This document shows, piece after piece, positions 1-7,341 of a stretch of 57,150 nucleotides of DNA. The DNA lies in NCBI GenBank assembly GCA_009885695.1, contig VFKE01000115.1, forward strand, positions 1 through 57,150. Direction: 5' to 3'. Within the stretch, counting starts at the first letter, position 1. Each line of letters opens with the position of its first letter. The notes beneath the pieces are model-generated. The model did not search any database, was not told where the DNA came from, and was given only the letters and a program-made list of their open reading frames with translations. Source of the DNA: Verrucomicrobiota bacterium. Lineage in GTDB: Bacteria > Verrucomicrobiota > Verrucomicrobiia > Verrucomicrobiales > Verrucomicrobiaceae. Position numbers and translations under genes: made by a program.

Positions 1-81
1 GCCAAGATCGAGAGATGCCGCAAACGGCTTGAGGAAATCAGTCCGGGTTGCACGAGCAGGAAGCGGCGCAAGGCGGCTTAA
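1..81 (+). CDS. C-terminal tail of a gene cut by the window edge
   Basis: Frame 1 is open from the first base to a TAA at 79-81 and gives 26 residues, very rich in Lys and Arg and ending KRRKAA. This is too little to assign a family. The basic tail would suit a nucleic-acid-binding protein or a transposase end, but that is a guess. It lies on the opposite strand to the next gene. Confidence 0.45.
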   Translation, partial: AKIERCRKRLEEISPGCTSRKRRKAA

Positions 82-123
82 AAGAATAGTTATTTCGGCG
101 ACAGAACACTAACAGGCCGCTAG

Positions 124-318
124 AGCCCTGATTTTGGAAAAACTACGCTAAACCTAAAAAGGAGAATAGAACCGTCGAAAATCAGGCTGTGCCATAAAAC
201 ACAAGGCTTTGAGCCTGAAGCGTTGATCACCCAAACGGTTCATCGCGGAGCGATGGGAATTCACTGAAAACCAGACCTACCCATAGAGAGTGGGCGGTGA
301 TTCCATTTTCCTTTTTAG
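124..318. repeat. Nested inverted repeats in the first intergenic stretch
   Basis: Two inverted repeat pairs are visible. AGCCCTGATTTT at 124-135 is matched in reverse by AAAATCAGGCT at 179-189. A 19-base arm starting CCTAAAAAGG at about 153 is matched in reverse, with two mismatches, by an arm ending CCTTTTTAGG at about 318. No gene fits between them. They could be remains of an insertion-sequence end or MITE, or a structured 3' region of the gene that enters from the left. No transposase is recognisable. Confidence 0.35.
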
Positions 319-320
319 GA

Positions 321-1151
321 TTAAGCTTGTCCGGTAGCGCGCGGTTTTCGTTTATCTGGTGCACGCACCCCGCCCTTCTTAACATCAGGGCGCGCGGATC
401 TTGCCTTCTTCGAATCCGGCAAGGGTCTCGCTGTATTCGACCGGTTGTCCGCGGACTCAGCCAACCGTTCCACCTCGCGCAAATCAAGTTCGCGCCAGGC
501 ACCCTCGGGAAGCCCCTTGAGAAAAATATTCCCGATGCGCACCCGTTCCAACCGCTTCACTTCGTGGCCGAGCTGATAGAGCATGTGACGGATCTGACGT
601 TTCAGTCCCTGCTTCAGCACCATGCCGATCTTGTAGTGACCGATCATCCAGGCCCGCTCCGCTTTCGCATGGCCTTCCGGGGTGAGCATGCCTTTGATCA
701 AGCGCATGATTTTTGTGTCATCGAATGCCTCCTCCAGCGTGACTTCATATTCTTTTTCCACGCCGTGGCCGGGATGCGTCAGCTTGTGACTCAGCTCCCC
801 GCGATTCGTCAGCAGCAGCAACCCGGAGCTGTCCAAATCCAGCCGCCCCACGTGATGCAACGTCTTCAGTTGCGGTGGCAGCAAATCATAAATCGTGTGG
901 CGGTCACGCTCGTCCGCCCGCGTACAAACATATCCAACGGGCTTGTGCAGCGCAATGACCACATCATGGATAAGCCGGACGGGTCGACCGTTGACTGCAA
1001 CCTGATCGCTGGCGGCAACTTTGGTGCCGAGATTGACGCAGACCTGATCATTAATCTTGACCCGGCCCTCCGTGATCAACGCCTCAGTCCCGCGGCGCGA
1101 CCCCAGCCCGCAGGCGCTCAGATAGCGGTTTAGTCGCATCGGAAATTCCAT
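321..1151 (-). CDS. RsuA/RluB/RluF-family rRNA pseudouridine synthase
   Basis: A 276-residue enzyme that isomerises uridine to pseudouridine in rRNA. Residues about 6-52 form an S4 RNA-binding domain (RLNRYLSACGLGSRR, then NDQVCVNLG). The catalytic domain follows, with the GRLDLDSSGLLLLTN motif at 102-116; Asp105 is the expected catalytic residue. A further conserved motif, GLKRQIRHML, lies near 185-195. The last 50 or so residues are a disordered Lys/Arg/Pro-rich tail, common in this family. The start could also be Met5 (1139). Which rRNA position it modifies cannot be read here: RsuA, RluB, RluE and RluF share these motifs. Confidence 0.9.
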   Translation of the reverse strand: MEFPMRLNRYLSACGLGSRRGTEALITEGRVKINDQVCVNLGTKVAASDQVAVNGRPVRLIHDVVIALHKPVGYVCTRADERDRHTIYDLLPPQLKTLHHVGRLDLDSSGLLLLTNRGELSHKLTHPGHGVEKEYEVTLEEAFDDTKIMRLIKGMLTPEGHAKAERAWMIGHYKIGMVLKQGLKRQIRHMLYQLGHEVKRLERVRIGNIFLKGLPEGAWRELDLREVERLAESADNRSNTARPLPDSKKARSARPDVKKGGVRAPDKRKPRATGQA

Positions 1152-1175
1152 GGCGTTCGGTTGTGAAGATAAGAA

Positions 1176-1200
1176 AGCCGCGATCGAATCGACCGCGGCT
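1176..1200 (-). terminator. Probable intrinsic terminator of the small basic protein gene
   Basis: AGCCGCG (1176-1182) pairs with CGCGGCT (1194-1200) around an 11-base loop. Read on the minus strand the stem is followed by TTTCTTATCTT. It lies 38 bases after the stop of the upstream small gene and before the pseudouridine synthase start, so it could separate the two transcripts or attenuate between them. The T tract is interrupted. Confidence 0.45.
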
Positions 1201-1237
1201 CGATGAATGGCGGAAATAAAACAGCTCGCGCCTGACC

Positions 1238-1396
1238 TCAGGCCGCTGGCTTTGTCTTGGGCAGATTAGTGTAGGCCCGGCCTTCTTTCCACAAGCCGCG
1301 AGACTTGAGAAGTTTGATGCGCTCGCCGCGCTTGAGCACGCTGCGCTTGGCGCCGACGGCACTGGTGGATGATTTAAGGCTGCTGTGCTGGGACAT
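1238..1396 (-). CDS. PVC-superphylum small basic protein
   Basis: A 52-residue Lys/Arg-rich protein beginning MSQHSSLKSS and ending LPKTKPAA. The core VLKRGERIKLLKSRGLWKEG matches the small basic protein family shared by Chlamydiae, Verrucomicrobia and Planctomycetes, described as probably ribosome-associated. The ATG at 1394-1396 was chosen because homologues begin with MSQH; the 44 residues upstream in the open frame lack the family pattern. It is a single gene upstream of the pseudouridine synthase, with a candidate terminator between them. The family is a strong lineage marker. Its molecular function is not established, so ribosome association is an inference from family naming and charge. 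Confidence 0.85.
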   Translation of the reverse strand: MSQHSSLKSSTSAVGAKRSVLKRGERIKLLKSRGLWKEGRAYTNLPKTKPAA

Positions 1397-1553
1397 AACG
1401 TTCGGGCGGAAGTTTTGGGTTCTTGTGGGCGCACAGAATAGCGATGATGCCGCCTGCTGCAAGGTGTTTTTGGAAGCTCGCGAGGAAATGGATAAATACG
1501 CGCTCCCATAATGGGTCGCGCGATTCAACGTCTCGATTCAAATCCTGAGAGAC

Positions 1554-1985
1554 TTACTTCGCGCCGCCCTTCCAGGCTCCGAAGTCCGCGCCGCCGTCGA
1601 TCCATTTCTTGATCAGATCTTGATCCTCCTTGGTCACGCGGTCGCCCTTCCCCTCAGGTGGCATGGCCTTTTCATCGCTCTCAGGGAGGACTATTGACTT
1701 GATCAGAGTGCTGTCCGTGCTCTTGCCGGGAATCACAACCTTGTCGCCATCTTCCTTGCCACCTTTTTTGATGCCCTCGGGAGTGATCAGCAGCAGACCT
1801 CCCTTCGGCTTCTTGGCTGCACCCTTGTCGTCCTTGTCGGTGTGGCACTTGAAACACTTTGACTTGAGGATTGGAAGGATCTGCTTTTCAAAATCCACCT
1901 TGTCATCCGCGAACGCCCGCGATGAAACGAAAGTGATACCCATGATGCCTATGACACAGATGAGAAATCGCGGTTGAGTTTTCAT
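1554..1985 (-). CDS. Secreted planctomycete-type cytochrome c domain protein
   Basis: A 143-residue exported haem protein. Residues 1-26 form a signal peptide ending about SSRAFA. The haem-binding CFKCH is at 44-48 and the probable axial methionine is Met108 in KAMPPEGKGDR. The layout (ILPILKSKCFKCH, then LLLITPEGIKKGG, then SDEKAMPP, then IKKWIDGGA) is that of the PSCyt1-type cytochrome c abundant in Planctomycetes and Verrucomicrobia. The ATG at 1983-1985 is preceded by GGGAG at good spacing and begins the signal peptide. It lies next to a sulfatase remnant; in PVC genomes these domains often accompany sulfatases and DUF1549/DUF1553 proteins, but no such full gene is present here. Confidence 0.85.
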   Translation of the reverse strand: MKTQPRFLICVIGIMGITFVSSRAFADDKVDFEKQILPILKSKCFKCHTDKDDKGAAKKPKGGLLLITPEGIKKGGKEDGDKVVIPGKSTDSTLIKSIVLPESDEKAMPPEGKGDRVTKEDQDLIKKWIDGGADFGAWKGGAK

Positions 1986-2028
1986 GGTGCATTCTCCCGC
2001 TCGCAGTGCTTCGGTCAAGTCGTGAATC

Positions 2029-2289
2029 TCAAAAACAGGTGCGCCAGATTCTGGTCTGCACATTTTTCTTCTTTGCCTTCTTGCACTGTGCATCGGCTTT
2101 CTTTCCCTTGCCCACCGGCTTGTATTCATTCGCCCAGTTCTTGTCCACGAGCACCTTCAACTCCGCAACGCTCCCAGCGTGCTTGGGATCGCTCAGAATA
2201 TTGTTGAATTCCTGCGGGTCGCTGTCGTGATCGTATAATTCCATTCCATGTTTGCCACCATCCCATTCAGCGTATCGCCAGCATTTTTT
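2029..2289 (-). pseudogene. C-terminal remnant of a sulfatase
   Basis: The frame encodes RYAEWDGGKHGMELYDHD, then PQEFNNILSDPKHA, then VAELKVLVDKNW, which is the usual C-terminal end of PVC arylsulfatase/iduronate-sulfatase-type proteins. The catalytic N-terminal domain with its CxPxR motif is absent. Reading toward the expected N-terminus, similarity stops where the REP-type element at 2278-2449 begins, and a PIN-domain gene lies beyond. About 85 residues of a protein usually 450-550 long remain. The basic tail after NEYKPVGKG is also unusual. I infer a deletion with its edge at the repeat; the fragment is unlikely to fold alone. Confidence 0.75.
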
Positions 2290-2449
2290 TAAAAAGACGT
2301 AGCCGCATCTCGTAAAAGTGCGGGAAGAAGCCACGGCAGCCAGCGAAGCATGCCTATTTCCTGCATTTTCGATTCGCGGCTGCGGGGAGAGCTTCCGTAT
2401 TTCCCGCGTTCTTACGAACGCGGCTACGAAAATATGTAACCCGCTCTAA
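2278..2449. repeat. REP/BIME element, copy A
   Basis: A GTAG-headed imperfect hairpin at 2299-2325 faces an inverted copy at 2402-2427. The stem is CCGCA-T-CTC against GAG/AAG-TGCGG with a bulged T. Right end: CCGCTCTAA (2441-2449), the reverse of the TTAGAGCGG end seen at 35509. Left end: AGCATTTTTTT near 2278, a decayed form of the other terminal repeat. The inner segment (CCACGGCAGCCAGCGAAGC) is shared with copies C and F. It separates the sulfatase remnant from the PIN gene and overlaps the last four bases of the latter. Confidence 0.8.
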
Positions 2450-2844
2450 ATCCAACTGAACGGATTCACCACCCGCACGCCGCCGCAGGTCTGGCCGTGA
2501 CTCAGATCTTCGGATTGCAAGATCCTGCACTTGAGCTTCCGCGCGGCACCGGGGATGGCCGCGTTGTAGAACTGGATTTGATACCTGTGGCAGAGCACGA
2601 GCGCATCATTGAACAGCGCCAGAACGGTGAAACGCCGCCAGCCGTTGCAAAACACGACAGCTTCGTCATGGTTCAGCGCCAGTTTCTTCGGGTTCCACGC
2701 CACATGGTAAAACTCCTGAAGCACCTCAAGTGAGATGGCAAGGCTGTCAGCTTCAAGCAAAGCACGCACGATGCGCTGCCTCTCGAAGTCTTCCTTCTTC
2801 CGGATCGCGGCGTAAACCAGAATATTAGTGCTGAGGAATTTCAC
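2446..2844 (-). pseudogene. Degenerate VapC-like PIN-domain protein
   Basis: A 132-residue open frame with a PIN-domain layout, starting at a GTG: MKFLSTNILVYA, then LEVLQEFYHV, then FYNAAIPGAA, then SEDLSHGQ. Family members normally have Asp in the first motif (LDTN) and in the third (WDA). Here these are Ser5 and Asn94, while Glu44 and Asp113 are kept. Losing two of the four acidic metal ligands should abolish Mg-dependent RNase activity. The upstream antitoxin gene is also broken, consistent with relaxed selection after toxin loss. The frame itself is intact, so a non-catalytic RNA-binding role is not excluded. Confidence 0.7.
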
Positions 2845-3088
2845 GCTGGTAAATCTCCTCGCGGTTCAATGGACCGACTGAGCCGGGACGCTCAGGCCTG
2901 GAATCCGCCAGATCCCAGAGCTTCTGCGGCTCAGGATCGATCTTGGCGGTCTTTCTTCCTTTCTTTGTGCTCGTCAGCGCGGTCATGGACTCCCGCACCA
3001 GTGCGCTCTATGACTTGCGCCGCTTCGCCGCTTCCACGCGGGCCGCGTGGTAAAGCTCATCATCCATAAAAACTGTGATGTTCCTTAT
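2825..3088 (-). pseudogene. Broken antitoxin gene upstream of the degenerate PIN gene
   Basis: Reading minus from 3088 gives RNITVFMDDELYHAARVEAA, then KRRKS, a TAG stop (3008-3010), then SALVRESMTAL and an acidic tail ending EEIYQREIPQH before TAA at 2825-2827. This matches ribbon-helix-helix antitoxins starting MRNITxxxDEELY. The expected ATG is ATA at 3086-3088 and an in-frame stop cuts the protein after about 26 residues. The frame after the stop is otherwise conserved and overlaps the PIN gene start, as in a working vapBC operon. The two lesions look recent. Confidence 0.75.
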
Positions 3089-3093
3089 GCGCT

Positions 3094-3106
3094 CACAATA
3101 ATTGTG
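3094..3106. promoter_or_regulatory. Perfect palindrome, likely former antitoxin operator
   Basis: CACAATAATTGTG is a perfect 13-base palindrome about six bases upstream of the lost antitoxin start. Its ACAAT/ATTGT half-sites resemble the ACAATTGT palindrome at 18421-18428 in front of the intact antitoxin gene. It may have been the autoregulatory site of the dead module. Confidence 0.45.
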
Positions 3107-3194
3107 GACGGTGAATTCGAAAACACTTAAGCGATGGCACATCCTATACCGCCTCACCCTTGCAACGCGCCTCATCCCGTTCCACGATCAATCC

Positions 3195-4484
3195 ATGCCG
3201 CCCGCACCCACCGACCAGTCCACCGTGCGCCGCGTCGTCCTCGCGAGCTTCATCGGGACCACGGTGGAGTGGTATGATTTTTTCCTCTATGGCACCGCAG
3301 CCGCCCTGGTGTTCAACAAGCTCTTCTTCCCCACCTTCGCGCCGGGCGCGGGCACGATGGCGGCCTTCGCCACCTATGCGGTGGGCTTCTTTGCCCGGCC
3401 AATCGGCGGCATTGTCTTCGGGCATTTCGGCGACAAGATCGGCCGCAAGTCCATGCTGGTGACCACGCTGATGCTGATGGGCATCGCCACGTTCTGCATC
3501 GGCCTGTTGCCGACTTACGACCAAGCGGGAATTCTGGCGCCGGTGCTGCTTGTTACCCTGCGCTTTGTCCAGGGCTTCGGGGTCGGCGGCGAATGGGGCG
3601 GTGCGGTGCTCATGGCCGTGGAGCACGGGCACGCCGGTCGGCGCGGCCTGTTTGCGAGTTGCGTTCAGGCTGGCATGCCCGTCGGCCTGTTGCTGGCCAA
3701 CGGCGCATTCATGATCTGCTCGCGGATGGAGGAGGCGGACTTTCTAGCCTGGGGCTGGCGCGTGCCCTTCCTCCTGGGCATCCTGCTCCTCGGTGTCGGG
3801 ATGTTCATCCGCCTCCGCGTGATGGAAAGCCCGGTCTTCACCGCGTTGCAAAACGAAGCGCCGCCGCCGAAGGTGCCCGTGCTCGAGGTGCTCCGTCTCC
3901 AACCGCGCAACGTGCTGCTCGCCATGGGCGCACGCTTCGCGGAGAACGCCTTCTTCTACATCCTCACCGTCTTCGTGCTGAGCTACGGCTCGACCCGGCT
4001 GGGCCTCGCCAGTTCCACGATGCTCAACGGCGTGCTGCTCGGCTCCGCGGTGCAGTTCCTCGTGATCCCGCTCTTCGGCGCGCTGTCAGACCGCCTCGGA
4101 CGCAGACCGGTCTATCTCGGCGGCGCGGTGTTTCTCGCGCTGTTCGCGTTTCCGTTCTTCTGGATGGTGGACAGCGGAAACACCGGCGTAATCGCGCTGG
4201 CGATCACAATCGGCCTCGTGGGCCACGCCGCGATGTATGGGCCGCAGGCCGCCTTCTTTTCGGAGTTGTTTGGCACGCGGGTGCGCTACACCGGCGCGTC
4301 GCTCGGCTATCAGCTCGCGTCGCCGCTGGCCGGCGGACTTGCGCCGCTGATCGCCACCGCGCTGCTCGCCTGGTCCGGCGGCAAACCGTGGCCGATAGTG
4401 GTTTACTTGCTCATCATGTCCACAATCACCATCGTCTCCGTCTGGCTCGCCGCAGAGACGCACCGTGATGACTTGCGAAAGTGA
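3195..4484 (+). CDS. MFS transporter of the metabolite:H+ symporter (MHS) type
   Basis: A 429-residue inner-membrane carrier with about 12 predicted membrane segments. The N-terminal signature GTTVEWYDFFLYGTAAAL is typical of the MHS group (ProP, KgtP, ShiA). Motif A is GHFGDKIGRKS between helices 2 and 3, repeated as ALSDRLGRRPV in the second half, and the helix 4-5 region has RFVQGFGVGGEWGGAVL. The group carries osmolytes and organic acids such as proline/betaine, 2-oxoglutarate and shikimate; the substrate is not readable. The ATG at 3195 was chosen because the signature begins right after it; the 31 residues upstream in frame lack family similarity and would overlap the old TA promoter. 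It stands alone. Confidence 0.88.
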   Translation: MPPAPTDQSTVRRVVLASFIGTTVEWYDFFLYGTAAALVFNKLFFPTFAPGAGTMAAFATYAVGFFARPIGGIVFGHFGDKIGRKSMLVTTLMLMGIATFCIGLLPTYDQAGILAPVLLVTLRFVQGFGVGGEWGGAVLMAVEHGHAGRRGLFASCVQAGMPVGLLLANGAFMICSRMEEADFLAWGWRVPFLLGILLLGVGMFIRLRVMESPVFTALQNEAPPPKVPVLEVLRLQPRNVLLAMGARFAENAFFYILTVFVLSYGSTRLGLASSTMLNGVLLGSAVQFLVIPLFGALSDRLGRRPVYLGGAVFLALFAFPFFWMVDSGNTGVIALAITIGLVGHAAMYGPQAAFFSELFGTRVRYTGASLGYQLASPLAGGLAPLIATALLAWSGGKPWPIVVYLLIMSTITIVSVWLAAETHRDDLRK

Positions 4485-4654
4485 ACAACCCGAAATCAGA
4501 AAATGGCGCACCATGATTAACATGAGATGCAGGATTGTGGGAGGGTCACTTGTCAGCAAGAGCCTGCCCGGTGTGTGAATGTGCGCATCCTCGCATCTTC
4601 ATTCTGTTACTCTTGTAAATCCTGTCCAAAGACTTTCGGGTGCACACTCGAGGT

Positions 4655-5815
4655 TCAGCGCTCGATCGCCAGCGCGATCCCCATGCCGCCGCCCACACAA
4701 AGCGATGCGATGCCACGCTTCAAATTGTTGTCCTCCATGATGTGAAGCAACGTCACCAGCACCCGGGCACCGCTGGCGCCGATGGGATGGCCCAGCGCTA
4801 TGGCGCCGCCGCGCTGATTGAACTGCGCCATGCTTAGACCAAGCTCGCGCACGCAGGCGAGCGTCTGCGCAGCGAAAGCCTCGTTAATTTCGATGGCATC
4901 CACATCGCCGATGCTCCACCCGGTTTGTTCGCAGAGATTGCGAATCGCAAACACAGGGCCAAGTCCCATCAGCGCCGGATCGCATCCCACAGCGCACGAG
5001 GCAACGATGCGCGCGCGCGCTTTGAGCCCGTGCTTTTCACAGGCACCCGCATTGGCAACGAGCACGAGGGCCGCGCCGTCGTTCATGCCGGACGCATTGC
5101 CCGCTGTCACCGTCCCGCCCTCACGAAATGCCGGCTTGAGCTGAGCAAGCTTCTCCAATGTCGTATCCGCGCGCGGATGCTCGTCGGCCTCGACCGGACC
5201 TCCGCGCGTTTTCACGCTGACGATTTCACGCTTGAACATTTCGCGGCTCGCCGTCACGCGCTGCTGGCTCAGCAGCGCGAAAGCATCCTGCTCCTCGCGC
5301 GTGATCCTGAACTTCTCCGCAATTCGTTCCGCGGTTTCGCCCATTCCAATATTCAGGACGGGATCAGTTAACCCGTCGGTTAAAATACCATCGATTAGCG
5401 CTGAATCACCGAGTTTTTTTCCGAGACGCATGTCTGTCGCATAGTGCGGCGCCCGGCTCATGGACTCGACGCCGCCTGCAAGCACGAGGCCCGCTTCGCC
5501 GTGCTCGATGCTTCGCGCGGCGAGCGAAACGGCCTTCAAGCCGGACGCGCAGGCCATGTTTACTGTGAACGCGGGCGACGACAGGGGAAGAACGAGCCGC
5601 AATCCGAGCTGGCGCGCGACATTCATGCCCGCCCCAGCCTGCAGCACCTGTCCGAGCACCACCTCTTCAACGTGCTGGCGCAGACCCTTCGGCACCATGG
5701 ATTGAGCAAGTTGAACGACGAGATCGGAAGACGTGACGGAAGCAAGCCCACCGCCCAATCGCCCGATCGGCGAACGCTTGGCCTCGGTGATGAAGATTGG
5801 CTGTTTGTATTTCAT
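4655..5815 (-). CDS. Acetyl-CoA acetyltransferase (thiolase)
   Basis: A 386-residue thiolase that cleaves acetoacetyl-CoA to two acetyl-CoA or runs the reverse condensation. The nucleophilic Cys89 lies in NMACASGLKAV. NEAFAAQ, GHPIGASGAR (His) and the second catalytic Cys in SLCVGGGMGIALA are all present. The ATG at 5813-5815 overlaps the upstream CoA-transferase stop as ATGA, which favours it over the TTG five codons earlier. It is the last gene of a three-gene operon with CoA-transferase and SDR, which suggests degradation of acetoacetate. A biosynthetic role, for example in polyhydroxybutyrate, needs a synthase not seen here. Confidence 0.9.
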   Translation of the reverse strand: MKYKQPIFITEAKRSPIGRLGGGLASVTSSDLVVQLAQSMVPKGLRQHVEEVVLGQVLQAGAGMNVARQLGLRLVLPLSSPAFTVNMACASGLKAVSLAARSIEHGEAGLVLAGGVESMSRAPHYATDMRLGKKLGDSALIDGILTDGLTDPVLNIGMGETAERIAEKFRITREEQDAFALLSQQRVTASREMFKREIVSVKTRGGPVEADEHPRADTTLEKLAQLKPAFREGGTVTAGNASGMNDGAALVLVANAGACEKHGLKARARIVASCAVGCDPALMGLGPVFAIRNLCEQTGWSIGDVDAIEINEAFAAQTLACVRELGLSMAQFNQRGGAIALGHPIGASGARVLVTLLHIMEDNNLKRGIASLCVGGGMGIALAIER

Positions 5816-7341
5816 GAGGGATAAAAACAAGGTTGCGGCATCGGTCGGGGATGCCCGATGGACGGAGTAAACTCCATCAGGGAGAGAACCTGAACTGCCA
5901 TATCAACACCGTCTGCGACTTCAATCAATCGCAAACCTTCGCGCGTCAGTTCAAACACGGCGCGCTCGGTGACATAGAGCACCTCCTGGCCACGCGCCAG
6001 CGCCGAGGGACCGTGAAAACAGACTTGGGCGACGCGCTTCACGAATTTAGCGTGCTTCCCCTCGCGCACGATGCGCAGCCTGCCGTCCTCGACCACCACC
6101 TCGAGGCCACCAGCGGTAAAAGTGCAGCAGAAAATTACGCGTTTGGCACTCTGGGAGATATTCACGAAACCTCCCACGCCGGCGAAACGACCGGCAAACT
6201 GGCTGACGTTCACGCTCCCCTTTTCGTCGATTTCAACCGCGCCGAGCACGGTGGTATCGATGCCGCCACCATCATAGAAATCGAACTGCGAAGGCTGGTC
6301 AATGATCGCCTCTGGAAAGTAACTACAGCCAAAGTTCAGACCGGAGGCGGGAACGCCGCCAATGGGGCCGCTCTCAATGGTGAGCGTAAAGTCCTGCAGG
6401 CACCCCTTCTCCGCAGCCACGGCTGCCACGGTTTCCGGCAGACCGATACCGAGGTTCACAATGTCGCCCTCCCGGATCTCCATCAGCGCGCGACAGCCAA
6501 TGATTTTCCGTTCGGAAAATCCCAGCGCTTCAATACCTTCGGCGCCATCGCCCGAGACGACAAACGCCTCTTCAAACTTGGCGCCAAAAGTCTGCTCGTG
6601 CATCACACCCCCCGTGGTGACGATATAATCCACGAGAATTCCCGGCACGCGCACGGATTTCGGATCCGCGATGCGGTCAATGACGCTTTCCACTTGGGCG
6701 ATAACAATGCCCCCGTGGTTCTTCGCGGCCTGAGCGATGGGCAGCACCTCGCCAATAATACCCTCGCGGTCCATGCTCAGGTTCCCGCGCGCATCCGCAT
6801 ACGTCGCGCGGATGAGTCCGACATGCACCGGCATGGGCTTGTAACGCAGCCACTCCTCGCCATCTAGCGTGACAAGCTCCACCAGCGGCTCCGTCGTGCG
6901 CCCGTTCATACGCCCGCCCGTCTGTCGCGGGTCAATGAATGTGTTCAAGCCCACCTTCGTGATCACGCCAGGGCGCTTGGCCGCGATCTCGCGCAACAGC
7001 ACACACATAACCCCCTGCGGAAAATTATAGGCCTCGATTTCATTGGCCAGCGCGAGACTTCCCAGCTTCGGCGCAAGATTCCAGTGGCTGCCGATCGCCC
7101 GTTTGATCAAACCGACGTGCGCCAGGTGATTGAGCCCGCGATCGCCTCTATCCCCTTGCCCGGCTGCGTAAAGCAGGGTGAGATTTTTTGGCGATCCAGT
7201 TTTGAGAAATCGCCTTTCCAACGTGCAGGTAAGCAGCTCGGGATGCGCTGCGCCAACGAAGCCGCTAACAACGACCGTCGCACCGTCAGGGATCGCGGCG
7301 ATGGCTTCGACGGCGGTGACGATGCGCGCCGCGGCTCTCAT
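5812..7341 (-). CDS. Fused two-domain acyl-CoA:carboxylate CoA-transferase (YdiF/Pct type)
   Basis: A 509-residue family I CoA-transferase with alpha and beta halves in one chain. The N-terminal half has VSGFVGAAHPE and the CoA-site glycines; the C-terminal half carries the probable catalytic Glu323 in TIESGPIGG, followed by FYDGGGIDTTVLGA and GVGGFVNIS. Single-chain enzymes of this kind transfer CoA between acetyl-, propionyl- or acetoacetyl-CoA and free acids. Both ends overlap neighbours by four bases (ATGA with SDR and thiolase), so translation is probably coupled. Between a dehydrogenase and a thiolase, activation of acetoacetate is the most economical role; propionate or lactate use is possible. 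Confidence 0.88.
   Translation of the reverse strand: MRAAARIVTAVEAIAAIPDGATVVVSGFVGAAHPELLTCTLERRFLKTGSPKNLTLLYAAGQGDRGDRGLNHLAHVGLIKRAIGSHWNLAPKLGSLALANEIEAYNFPQGVMCVLLREIAAKRPGVITKVGLNTFIDPRQTGGRMNGRTTEPLVELVTLDGEEWLRYKPMPVHVGLIRATYADARGNLSMDREGIIGEVLPIAQAAKNHGGIVIAQVESVIDRIADPKSVRVPGILVDYIVTTGGVMHEQTFGAKFEEAFVVSGDGAEGIEALGFSERKIIGCRALMEIREGDIVNLGIGLPETVAAVAAEKGCLQDFTLTIESGPIGGVPASGLNFGCSYFPEAIIDQPSQFDFYDGGGIDTTVLGAVEIDEKGSVNVSQFAGRFAGVGGFVNISQSAKRVIFCCTFTAGGLEVVVEDGRLRIVREGKHAKFVKRVAQVCFHGPSALARGQEVLYVTERAVFELTREGLRLIEVADGVDMAVQVLSLMEFTPSIGHPRPMPQPCFYPS

Noticed and set aside
297-1133. A 278-codon plus-strand frame over the pseudouridine synthase
   Set aside because: The minus strand carries the complete S4 and catalytic motifs; the plus frame is its shadow.
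1084-1509. A 141-codon minus-strand frame over the small basic protein
   Set aside because: A different frame there encodes the conserved PVC small protein; this one has no recognisable content.
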